NCBI GenBank assembly: GCA_014656015.1
Contig: BNBP01000045.1
Span: 1 to 54,240 of the forward strand
Direction: 5' to 3'
Length of the DNA: 54,240 nucleotides
From: Streptomyces griseoaurantiacus
GTDB lineage: Bacteria > Actinomycetota > Actinomycetes > Streptomycetales > Streptomycetaceae
Made by a program: the position numbers and the translations under genes. Below, piece after piece: positions 24,901 through 31,702 of this stretch. A model generated the notes under the pieces. It had not been told where the DNA came from, did no database searches, and was given only the letters and a program-made list of their open reading frames with translations. How positions within the stretch are numbered: the stretch's first letter is position 1; every line of letters starts with the position of its first letter.

Positions 24901-25596
24901 GGGCTTGCCGGGACCTGCGGTGCCGGTGGGTGCGGCGCCGGAGCGGGGAGCGGCGCTCGCGCCCCGGCCGGGCCTGGCGCCCGCGCCGGGGGCGGAGGCC
25001 GAGGGGGCCGCCTTCGCGGCGCTGCTCTCGGGCTCGGCGCCCTTGGCCTCCGGCGCCTTGCCGCCGGTTCCCTCGCCGGCGGTGGGGGCAGCCGGGCTGC
25101 CGCCGGTGGGACCGCCACCGGCGGGTCCGGGCTTCTTCCCGCCTGTCGGAGCCGTCGAGGCCGACGGGCCCGTCGGGCCCGTTTTTCGGCTGGAAATCGC
25201 TTCCCGGGAGGCCTGCTCGCGCGGTCCGGCGGCGGGCGCACCCGTCCCGCCGGGCGCGCCGGAACCCCGGCCGCCCTTCGCCCCGGGGCCGGAACCCTCA
25301 CCGGAGGCCCTGCCCCGGCCCGTGGGCTTCGGCGTGCCGGTCGCCGGGCGGGCACCCGGGGCCTTCGTGCGGTCGGCTCCCGCGGCGGAGCCGGAGGCGG
25401 GGGCCTCGCCGGCGCAGGGGGCGGCCTCGCCGGAGCCCGTGCCCGCGCCCGCGGGCTTCCCGGCGGCCTTCGGCCGGTCCGCCGACGGGGCTGCGCCCCG
25501 GTCGGGCCGCTGTGAAGCGGGGCCCGGAGCAGGCGGCTCCGGCTTCCCGGGCGGTCCGCCCTGGGCGCTCTGCTGCCGCTGCGACTCGTCGCTCAT
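21952..25596 (-). CDS. Bifunctional penicillin-binding protein (class A) with long low-complexity tails
   Basis: A 1214-aa peptidoglycan synthase. Residues 1-440 are Pro/Ala/Gly/Thr low complexity containing the motif ETMQLR twice (GETMQLRAV, GETMQLRTV). A basic patch (RKERRAAKKAARKAKR) precedes a membrane helix near residues 449-470. The glycosyltransferase family 51 domain has catalytic E524 in AAEDRDFY and SGSTITQQYVKN. The transpeptidase domain has S805 in STFK, a KSVNS motif and K998-T-G. The last 150 residues are Gly/Asn/Ala-rich. It polymerises and cross-links cell wall outside the membrane. ATG 25596 follows caggag at some distance; ATG 25674 is less likely. The intracellular tail may be a phosphorylation or docking platform. 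Confidence 0.9.
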   Translation of the reverse strand: MSDESQRQQSAQGGPPGKPEPPAPGPASQRPDRGAAPSADRPKAAGKPAGAGTGSGEAAPCAGEAPASGSAAGADRTKAPGARPATGTPKPTGRGRASGEGSGPGAKGGRGSGAPGGTGAPAAGPREQASREAISSRKTGPTGPSASTAPTGGKKPGPAGGGPTGGSPAAPTAGEGTGGKAPEAKGAEPESSAAKAAPSASAPGAGARPGRGASAAPRSGAAPTGTAGPGKPTGPGKPAGTTGTGATGQAGGPGAPGETMQLRAVDAAGKADDTSPSRPPRGTGGKPPRPAAPGAGTAAAAAGTPGATDGPAPDDRPAPPGAPGTPDASGGPGAPAPGRTPRRRRPGAPTLKASAAAMGATAAAGAPGTPAPAGETMQLRTVAGAGPRPGRGTGTRSDGELTTAFPESTAGSAEDAAPPANRKERRAAKKAARKAKRTGWRRLLPTWRMVLGGFLFVCAAVIGAFFYGYHVVQIPAANTAAVKQSNVYLYADGSRLARDGKVNRENVKLSQISEEAQHAALAAEDRDFYTEAAIDPKATVRAAWNTATGKGKQSGSTITQQYVKNYYLAQEQTVTRKAKEFFISIKLDREKSKQEILEGYLNTSFFGRNSYGIQAAAQAYYGVDAKDLTAEQGAYLAALLNAPSEYDVVAHPENKAAAKARWNYVLDGMVDKGWLSKSERAGAKFPQPKQTVIAAGMSGQRGYLVKAVNDYLVGHHILDEDDLAAGGYRITTTLQKPKQDAFVKAVDDQVTDKLDKKNRKVDRYVRAGGVSIDPATGKVLAMYGGIDYTKQYYNNATRRDYQVGSTFKPFVFTSAVENGARTQGGATITPNTVYDGTDKRSVQGWSGGAYAPENEDNVSYGKISVRQATDKSVNSVYAQMAVDVGPSAVKKTAVALGLPANTPDLQPYPSIALGTATASVLDMAEAYATLANHGKHGTYTLVEKITREASEEVKLPDTAPKQAVGRTSADTTTQVLRSVVQSGTATAAQQAGRPAAGKTGTAEEDQAAWFAGYTPDLATVVAVMGQDPDTGAHKSLYGAMGMPRINGGGPPAQIWAQFTKAALKGKPVKDFDLKLQRGAERTVDPDEETSGDPSSSSSPETTGGTGGDGGTGGNESPGGDAGGTPADGGAGNGGADAGGGDAANGGNGAQTAGAGNGGVGGGDAGNGGADAGGTGANAGAGGAGGARGEGGAGGGDAGQGGGGLIPQLGSGRLE

Positions 25597-25955
25597 CTGT
25601 GTGCCGGACTCCTGTTTCGCGTCGTACGTTGCCGTACGCCCTCTATCGCCCACTAACGCCTTCTGCGCCCCCACCCGGTGAAGACTCTCGTACCGGGTGT
25701 TCCGTTCCCGTCTCCGGGAGTGCGTTCCCTCACGGGGGAGGCGGGGCGCCGCGCGTCACCGGACCGGGCTGCCGCCTTCGGTCAGGTGTGCGTCGCCCGA
25801 GGGAGTATCTCCGAGTTTCTCGAGTGTCCCGTGTCCGTGACGGGTGTGGTCACCGACACGGTCGCCGCATTGATCTTGGCACAGACCGGCGGGGCCCCGC
25901 GGTCCGAGCACCGGCATCCGGGTGGCCGGGAAACGGCGCTCGGCCGTGAGGCCGC
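25597..25955. promoter_or_regulatory. Intergenic region with hairpin between DUF5701 and PBP genes
   Basis: A 359-bp gap on the minus strand between the DUF5701 stop and the PBP start. An imperfect hairpin at 25829-25861 (ccgtgtc-c-gtgac / gtcac-c-gacacgg) may end DUF5701 transcription. The rest probably holds the PBP promoter. No gene is seen. Confidence 0.4.
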
Positions 25956-26702
25956 TCAGGCGTGGCGCGCGCCGGCCGAGGCCATGCCGAGCCAGGTGTG
26001 CGGGTTGCCCTCCCAGCACCAGCCCAGCTTCGGTGCCCGCTTGCTGATCCAGAGTGCCGGGACCCGGCGGTCCCCGCACCGGGAGCCGCCCAGCGAGAAG
26101 CACTTGTTCTTGACGAGGATCTCCGGGAAGAGGGTCAGCAGCGCGATGCCCTCCTCGAGGGTCAGGGGCGTGCGCCCGCGCTCGGCGACGGTGGCCATCG
26201 CGTCCCCGGGCACGACGCCGCAGAACTCCTCCCCGCGTTCGACCTCGCACAGCAGGTGGACGCCGTCCCGCCCGGGCGGTCGGGCCTCCTCGGTGGCGAG
26301 GAACCGTTCGAGGGAGCCCGGCTCGAAGCTGCGGTCGACGAACCCGGGCAGCCGGCCGCCGTGGAGCGTGGTGAGCGGCATGGTCCGCTCGACGGGGGCG
26401 AGCGCGCGGCCGACGACCAGGACGAAGGGCACCCGACCGGTCACGGCGGGCGCGGTTTCCGGGCCTGCCGGTCCCGCCGGGTACGCCGCGGAGCCGGCGC
26501 GGGCCACGGCCTCGGCGCGCAGCGGCGCCACGAGCGCGGCGAACTGCTCGGGGGAGCGGCCGGACAGTGCCGGATAGCCGAGCGCGAGGAGGGTCCGGAC
26601 CTGCCGGTCGAATTCGGCGGCGGCGGCGTCGGGCGTGACTTCGAGCGCGGTGTCGGTGTCGGTCGTGGTGCCGGGACCGTGGGAGAGCGAGGAGTCGGTC
26701 AA
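25956..26702 (-). CDS. DUF5701 family protein
   Basis: A 248-aa protein. The likely start is TTG 26702, preceded by GGAAGGAAG. An N-terminal helical part reads AAEFDRQVRTLLALGYPALSGRSPEQFAALVAPLR. The C-terminal part is VPFVLVVGRALAPVERTMPLT, LEEGIALLTLFPEILVKNKCFSLGGSRCGDRRVPALWISKRAPKLGWCWEGNPHTWLGMASAG. The block with four Cys/Trp-rich positions (CFSLGGSRCGDRR, LGWCWEGN) is conserved in this family. The function is unknown. An 8-bp tandem repeat array lies just upstream of the start. Confidence 0.8.
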   Translation of the reverse strand: MTDSSLSHGPGTTTDTDTALEVTPDAAAAEFDRQVRTLLALGYPALSGRSPEQFAALVAPLRAEAVARAGSAAYPAGPAGPETAPAVTGRVPFVLVVGRALAPVERTMPLTTLHGGRLPGFVDRSFEPGSLERFLATEEARPPGRDGVHLLCEVERGEEFCGVVPGDAMATVAERGRTPLTLEEGIALLTLFPEILVKNKCFSLGGSRCGDRRVPALWISKRAPKLGWCWEGNPHTWLGMASAGARHA

Positions 26703-26720
26703 GCGAATGCTTCCTTCCGT

Positions 26721-26768
26721 GAGTCCGTGAGTCCGTGAGTCCGTGAGTCCGTAGGTCCGTAGGTCCGT
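26721..26768. repeat. Octanucleotide tandem repeat (6 copies)
   Basis: Four perfect copies of gagtccgt (26721-26752) and two of aggtccgt (26753-26768), with degenerate copies on both sides. The array sits 19 bp upstream of the TTG start of the DUF5701 gene, in its 5' leader on the minus strand. Confidence 0.9.
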
Positions 26769-26918
26769 GAACTCGTGCGTGCCTTCGTGCCGGCCTGCCG
26801 CGTGCGTCGGGGGTCGGAGGGTACCGGCCGGAGCGCTCGCGCGCAGGCCGATAGGGGCGGGGCCAGGTCCGCCGGTGCGGCCCTCGCGGAGTTCCCGCGG
26901 CGTGCGTAGGCTGCTCGC

Positions 26919-27620
26919 ATGACCGAGGAACTCCCGGAACTGCGCGCCTCCGACGCCGATCGAGAGCAGGTCGCCGAGCGCCTGCGGGACGCCGTCGCCG
27001 AGGGCCGGCTCGACATGGCCGAGTTCGAGGAGCGGCTGGACGCCGCCTACCGGGCGCGTACGTACGGGGAGTTGACGCCGCTCACCGTCGACCTGCCCGC
27101 GCCGGGCGGTCCGGCCGCCACCGTCGACATGGCCAAGCGTCCGCGGGGGGACGGCAGTTGGGACGAGCGGATCGTCGGCGGCGCGGAGGGCACCTCGCAG
27201 TGGGGCGTCGCCGTCCTGTCCGGGTTCCAGCGCAAGGGGCGCTGGACCGTACCCCGGCGGTTCCACTCCTTCGCCTTCTGGGGCGGCGGGGAGATCGACC
27301 TGCGCGAGGCCTATTTCGCCGACCGCGAGGTCGTCATCAACTGCGTGGCGATCATGGGCGGCGTCAACGTCGTCGTACCGCCCGGCATCGAGGTCGTCGT
27401 GCGCGGCATCGGGATCATGGGCGGCTTCGACCACCGCGAGGAGGGCACCCCGGCGCAGCCCGGTGCCCCCCGCGTGGTCGTGACGGGCTTCGCGTTCTGG
27501 GGCGGGGTCGGGGTGGAGCGCAAGCTGACCAAGGCGGAGCGTCAGCGGGTGCGGGAGGAGCGGCGCAGGGAACGTCTGGAGCGCCGGGAGAACCGTAAGG
27601 AGCTGCGGCGGGGGGAGTAG
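26919..27620 (+). CDS. DUF1707 (SHOCT-like) domain-containing protein
   Basis: A 233-aa protein. The N-terminal DUF1707 domain is LRASDADREQVAERLRDAVAEGRLDMAEFEERLDAAYRARTYGEL. A central beta-rich region (WGVAVLSGFQRKGRW, FAFWGGGEIDLREAYF, INCVAIMGGVNVVVPPGIEVVVRGIGIMGGFDH) resembles the LiaF/cell-wall-active antibiotic response fold. The C-terminus is an Arg/Glu coiled coil (KAERQRVREERRRERLERRENRKEL). Such proteins are linked to envelope-stress responses in other Gram-positives; that role is inferred. The start is ATG 26919. Confidence 0.88.
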   Translation: MTEELPELRASDADREQVAERLRDAVAEGRLDMAEFEERLDAAYRARTYGELTPLTVDLPAPGGPAATVDMAKRPRGDGSWDERIVGGAEGTSQWGVAVLSGFQRKGRWTVPRRFHSFAFWGGGEIDLREAYFADREVVINCVAIMGGVNVVVPPGIEVVVRGIGIMGGFDHREEGTPAQPGAPRVVVTGFAFWGGVGVERKLTKAERQRVREERRRERLERRENRKELRRGE

Positions 27621-27719
27621 CCCCCGGGCGCCCCCCGTCGGCCCCCGAGCGGGCCTCTCGGGTGCCGCCCGCTGCCGCGGCGCCCGTGCCGCCCCCTGCC
27701 CCGGCGCCGTGCCGGCCCC

Positions 27720-29060
27720 CTACAGCGAGGCTCGTGCCGCGCCCTTCAGCAGGGTGAGGTCGAAGGCCTCGGCCATCCGGCGGTAGCCCGCGTCGCTGGG
27801 GTGCAGGTGGTCGCCCGAGTCGTAGGCGGGCCGCAGCCGGCGCGGGGCGTAGGGGTCGCGCAGCGCGGCGTCGAAGTCGGCGTAGGCGTCGTACACCCGT
27901 CCGGCCCGGATCTGCGCGTTGACCGACTGCCGGATCGCCTCCCGGGCCGGCGAGTCCCCGTAGTGGCCGCCGAACGGCATCAGCGTCGCCCCGACCACCC
28001 TCAGCCCGCGTGCGTGCGCCTGCCCGACGAGCCTGCGCAGGCCCGCGACGATCTGCGGGGCGGTCGTGGGTTCCGGGGCGTGCAGGATGTCGTTGACGCC
28101 GAGGTCGATCACGACGGCCTTCACGTCCGTGCGGTTCAGCACGTCCCGCCCGAACCGGTTCAGGGCGCTGGGGTTCTCGGCGGGCCGCCCCCGTCCGTCG
28201 GTGAGGACCCGGTTGCCGCTGATGCCCTCGTTGACGACGCTGTAGCGCGGCACGTCCCGTCCGGCCGCGACCGCCGTGCGCAGCCGCTCGGCGAGCACGT
28301 CGGTCCAGCGCCGGTCGGCGCCGACGGTGGAGGTCAGCCCGTCGGTGAGCGAGTCCCCGAACGCGACGACGGTGCCGTCGGACTCGTTGCTCATCACGTC
28401 CAGCGCGGTGACGTAGCGCCAGTACGGCGTCCGCTCGGTGTACGCGCTCGCTGTCGGGTCCTCCGCGCGGTCGCCCCGGGCCGCGTAGGAGATCTGCCGG
28501 GCCCTCGGGTGGTAGGTGACAGGACCGGAGGGGAGCGGGGAGTAGGTGGTGACGAGGAGGTCGGCGCCGCGCGGGACGGTGAGCCGTACGGCGTCGCTGA
28601 CCGTCTGCCGGCCGGGCGGGACGACGACGGTGGGGGCGCCGTTGAAGGTGAGCCGGCGCATGGTGCCGGGCCGGGCGGCGGCGCTGTCGGGGGAGTCGGC
28701 GAGGGCGAGTGTGGCGTGGGTGAGGGTCAGCGCCTGCTGGCCGTAGAGGTTGGACAGGGTGATGCGGGCGCTGGTCCCCCCGACGGAGGTGTGGATGACG
28801 TTGCGCAGCGAGCGTCCGGCGAGCCCCGTGGCCTCGGTGCCGGGCTCGCCCCCGGCGGGGGCGGCGGTCCAGGCTCCCACCCAGATGCCGGCGGAGGCGG
28901 GGGCGGCGGAGTTGTGCGGGGCGGGGCCGTCGGCGACGGTGGCCCTGGGCCGGCCGTCGTCCGAGCCGGTGCTCGCGTATATGGCCGCCGACACGAGGAC
29001 GACCACCGCGACGATCGCGGTGATCGCGGCGGGCAGGGCATAACCGTGACGCCTGGTCAT
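27720..29060 (-). CDS. Secreted SGNH/GDSL-family hydrolase
   Basis: A 446-aa protein with ATG start 29060 and an N-terminal membrane or signal segment (ALPAAITAIVAVVVLVSAAIYAS). Residues about 60-220 form a beta-sandwich-like accessory domain (GIWVGAWTAAPAGG, RITLSNLYGQQALTLTHATLALA). The catalytic SGNH domain has FGDSLTDG (nucleophile Ser), NEGISGNRV, LGVNDIL and DHLHPSDAG. It probably deacylates or de-esterifies a carbohydrate or lipid outside the cell; the substrate is unknown. It is divergent from the DUF445 gene. Confidence 0.9.
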   Translation of the reverse strand: MTRRHGYALPAAITAIVAVVVLVSAAIYASTGSDDGRPRATVADGPAPHNSAAPASAGIWVGAWTAAPAGGEPGTEATGLAGRSLRNVIHTSVGGTSARITLSNLYGQQALTLTHATLALADSPDSAAARPGTMRRLTFNGAPTVVVPPGRQTVSDAVRLTVPRGADLLVTTYSPLPSGPVTYHPRARQISYAARGDRAEDPTASAYTERTPYWRYVTALDVMSNESDGTVVAFGDSLTDGLTSTVGADRRWTDVLAERLRTAVAAGRDVPRYSVVNEGISGNRVLTDGRGRPAENPSALNRFGRDVLNRTDVKAVVIDLGVNDILHAPEPTTAPQIVAGLRRLVGQAHARGLRVVGATLMPFGGHYGDSPAREAIRQSVNAQIRAGRVYDAYADFDAALRDPYAPRRLRPAYDSGDHLHPSDAGYRRMAEAFDLTLLKGAARASL

Positions 29061-29349
29061 GCGGTGCGGGTCTCCTCGGGCAGCGGGAGCCCGAGGCTCC
29101 GATGTGGTGACTCCATGATGCGTCATGGGGCGAGGGGTGTCCGGTGGCCCCTTCGCGCATCCGTCTCCCGGACAGACAGACGCCGGGAACCGCCGTTCCG
29201 TTCCCCGAGCCGGTCAGGAAGGGACAATTGTGTGAGGAATCACCGGAGGGTGGTGACCGGAGGGCCGCACTCTTGAGGGCAGAGAGCACCAGAGAGCAGC
29301 AGACAGCGGCAGAGGGCGGCGGAGGACGAGGGCCACGGCCGGGAGACGG

Positions 29350-30738
29350 ATGGAAGTGGTGGAGCGGGTGGAACGGGTGGAGCGGGACGAGGGGAAGGCC
29401 GGGGAGAAGGCGAAGGGGGCGCGGTCGGCGGGCGCGCCGCCCGGTCGTACGACGGGCGCGTCCCCCGTCCGGTCCATGAACGTCTTCAGCGCCGCCGACG
29501 AGGAGAAGCGGCGCGGCGTGCGCCGGATGAAGGCCGGCGCGACCGCGCTGCTGCTGCTGGTCGCGCTGGTGTACGTCCTGACCACCTGGGCGGAGCACGC
29601 CGGCGCGGGCGCCTGGACGGGGTACGTGGCCGCCGCCGCCGAGGCCGGGATGGTCGGCGCGCTCGCCGACTGGTTCGCCGTCACCGCCCTCTTCCGCCAT
29701 CCGCTCGGTCTGCCCATCCCGCACACGGCGATCATCCCCACCAAGAAGGACCAGCTCGGCGTCTCGCTGGGCGAGTTCGTGGGCGAGAACTTCCTCTCCG
29801 AGGACGTCGTACGGGGCCGGCTGCGGGCCGTCGGCATCGGCAGCCGGCTGGGCGCCTGGCTGGCCGTGCCCGAGCACGCCGACCGGGTCACCGCCGAGCT
29901 CGCCACGGCCCTGCGCGGGGCGCTGACCGTGCTGCGCGACTCCGATGTGCAGGCGGTGGTGGGGGAGGCGATCACCCGGCGGGCGAACGCGCAGGAGATC
30001 GCGCCGGGGATGGGGAAGATGCTGGAGCGGATCGTCGCCGACGGGGGGCACCGGCGCAGCGTCGACGTGATCGTCTCCCGCGCGCACGACTGGCTCGTGC
30101 TGCACGGCGACTCCGTGATGGACGCGGTGCAGGGCGGGGCGCCGGGGTGGACGCCGCGCTTCGTGGACCGCAAGGTCGGCGAGCGCGTCTACAAGGAGCT
30201 GCTGCGCTTCGTCACCGAGATGCGGGACATGCCGGCGCACCCGGCGCGCGGCGCCCTGGACCGGTTCCTCACCGACTTCGCCTCCGATCTGCAGTCGGAC
30301 ACCGAGACGCGGGCGCGGGTCGAGCGGCTGAAGGGCGAAGTGCTGGGCCGCGGGGAGGTGCAGGACCTGATCGCGTCCGCGTGGTCCGCGGTCCGCGCGA
30401 TGATCGTCTCGGCGGCGGAGGACGAGCGCAGCGAGCTGCGGCTGCGGGTGCGGGCCTCGCTGCTGTCGCTGGGGGAGCGGATGGCGGGCGAGGCGAAGGT
30501 GCGGGAGAAGGTCGACGGGTGGGTCGAGGGCGCGGCGGTCTACGTCGTCACGACCTACCGTCGCGAGATCACCTCGCTGATCACGGACACCGTGGCCGGC
30601 TGGGACGCGGAGCACACGACGCGGAAGATCGAGGCCAACATCGGCCGCGACCTGCAGTTCATCCGGATCAACGGCACCGTGGTGGGCTCCCTGGCGGGGC
30701 TCCTCATCTACATGGTCTCCCGGGCGTTGGGGGCGTGA
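29350..30738 (+). CDS. DUF445 domain-containing membrane protein
   Basis: A 462-aa protein with ATG start 29350 near gggagacgg; the alternative ATG in SMNVFSAADEEKRRGV would remove about 42 Glu/Arg-rich residues. It has a helix (ATALLLLVALVYVLTTW) followed by AAAEAGMVGALADWFAVTALFRHPLGLPIPHTAIIPTKKDQLG, the family signature. Long helical segments follow, and it ends with VGSLAGLLIYMVSRALGA. DUF445 proteins (YjiN type) are membrane proteins of unknown function. Confidence 0.92.
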   Translation: MEVVERVERVERDEGKAGEKAKGARSAGAPPGRTTGASPVRSMNVFSAADEEKRRGVRRMKAGATALLLLVALVYVLTTWAEHAGAGAWTGYVAAAAEAGMVGALADWFAVTALFRHPLGLPIPHTAIIPTKKDQLGVSLGEFVGENFLSEDVVRGRLRAVGIGSRLGAWLAVPEHADRVTAELATALRGALTVLRDSDVQAVVGEAITRRANAQEIAPGMGKMLERIVADGGHRRSVDVIVSRAHDWLVLHGDSVMDAVQGGAPGWTPRFVDRKVGERVYKELLRFVTEMRDMPAHPARGALDRFLTDFASDLQSDTETRARVERLKGEVLGRGEVQDLIASAWSAVRAMIVSAAEDERSELRLRVRASLLSLGERMAGEAKVREKVDGWVEGAAVYVVTTYRREITSLITDTVAGWDAEHTTRKIEANIGRDLQFIRINGTVVGSLAGLLIYMVSRALGA

Positions 30739-30803
30739 CGCAGAACCGACGGCGTTGTGATTATTTCGTGCTGGCGCCGCTTGAACGCCGACGCGGTCAG
30801 TAC

Positions 30804-30841
30804 CGTCCTGGTGATTGCACGTCTCCAAGATCAGGACGTGC
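30804..30841 (+). promoter_or_regulatory. Mutually exclusive hairpins in the lipoprotein 5' region
   Basis: Stem A pairs cgtcctg (30804-30810) with caggacg (30832-30838); stem B pairs gcacgtc (30817-30823) with gacgtgc (30835-30841). They share bases 30835-30838, so only one can form at a time. This is a candidate leader switch for the lipoprotein gene at 30871, but no stop codon or U-tract supports a known mechanism. Confidence 0.35.
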
Positions 30842-30870
30842 TCACTCGCCAACAGAAAGTTGTTGCACAC

Positions 30871-31500
30871 GTGAAACCGAATCGCAAGGCCCGGCGGGCC
30901 GGTGTGATTGCGGCGTTGATGCTGGCCACAGGGGTGTCCCTCGCGGCCTGCTCGAGCGACGGGGCTTCCTTCGGGGCCAACCTCTCGGCCGCGGAGACGC
31001 TGAGCGACGGGAGTGTGTTGTTTCCGCAGCTGAAGCTGCCGGAACTCCCCCTTCAGCAGCCCTGCCCGTCCCAGGATCCTTCGTACCCCACGGGGGAGGG
31101 GGGTTCCCAGCCGGTCCCGCAGTCTTCGGGCGCGTCCCAGGATCCTTCGTACCCCACGGGGGAGGGGGGCTCCCAGCCGGTCCCGCAGTCCTCGGGCGCG
31201 TCCCAGGATCCTTCGTACCCCACGGGGGAGATGGCGGCCCAGCCTCTTTCGCAGCCTTCGGGCGCGTCCCGGGCGGAGCCTGCCTACCCCACCCAGGAAG
31301 GGTCCGGCGGGTCCCAGGCTCCCTGCACCGCTCGGCGGCCTGCCCAGCCCGCCCCGGAGCCTTCGAACTCCAACGAGTCCGCCTACCCCGCTCCGCAGCC
31401 GTCGGGTGCGTCTCAGCAGTCTTCCCAGCCTGAGCCGCAGCCCTCGAGCTCCAATGAGTCCGCGTACCCCTTCCCGCAGTTCTCGGGCGCGGCCCAGTAG
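30871..31500 (+). CDS. Repeat-rich lipoprotein
   Basis: A 209-aa lipoprotein. The likely GTG start 30871 gives VKPNRKARRAGVIAALMLATGVSLAACSSDG, a signal peptide with lipobox LAAC. The mature protein is Ser/Pro/Gln/Gly-rich: three 22-residue repeats of SQDPSYPTGEGGSQPVPQSS-GA type, then degenerate relatives (ESAYPAPQPSGASQ, ESAYPFPQFSGAAQ). No catalytic domain is seen. It is likely a cell-surface or wall-spanning linker protein. The ribosome binding site is weak. A strong terminator follows. Confidence 0.75.
   Translation: MKPNRKARRAGVIAALMLATGVSLAACSSDGASFGANLSAAETLSDGSVLFPQLKLPELPLQQPCPSQDPSYPTGEGGSQPVPQSSGASQDPSYPTGEGGSQPVPQSSGASQDPSYPTGEMAAQPLSQPSGASRAEPAYPTQEGSGGSQAPCTARRPAQPAPEPSNSNESAYPAPQPSGASQQSSQPEPQPSSSNESAYPFPQFSGAAQ
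31069..31266 (+). repeat. Three 66-bp in-frame tandem repeats
   Basis: Copies at 31069-31134, 31135-31200 and 31201-31266. The first two differ at only a few positions; the third diverges in its second half. The 66-bp period keeps the reading frame and adds 22 residues per copy. Near-identity at synonymous positions points to recent expansion. Confidence 0.95.
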
Positions 31501-31532
31501 TCCTCTTCCGAGTCCGCCCGGATTGGGATGAC

Positions 31533-31580
31533 CGCGGGGTCCGGCCGCCATCTCGCGAGAGGTGGCGGCCGGACCCCGCG
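31533..31580. terminator. Strong terminator after the lipoprotein
   Basis: 18-bp perfect arms (cgcggggtccggccgcca with its complement at 31563-31580), with an inner tctcgcgaga mini-stem. It starts 32 bp after the stop codon. Confidence 0.85.
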
Positions 31581-31702
31581 TCCCTGACGGTGCGCACCGT
31601 GACGTACCCGTGGCCCCCCACGTTGTCCTCCCCGGAGGGGCCACGCGTGGTGGCCCCCCTTCAGGGCACACGGGAAAGCGTCGCCCAGCAGAAGAGGGAG
31701 CC

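Noticed and set aside
25597..25674. A longer PBP start at ATG 25674
   Set aside because: The extra 26 residues lack the low-complexity pattern and no ribosome binding site precedes that ATG.
31069..31266. Regular repeats considered as a CRISPR array
   Set aside because: The 66-bp units are contiguous, in frame and without unique spacers; no cas gene is present.
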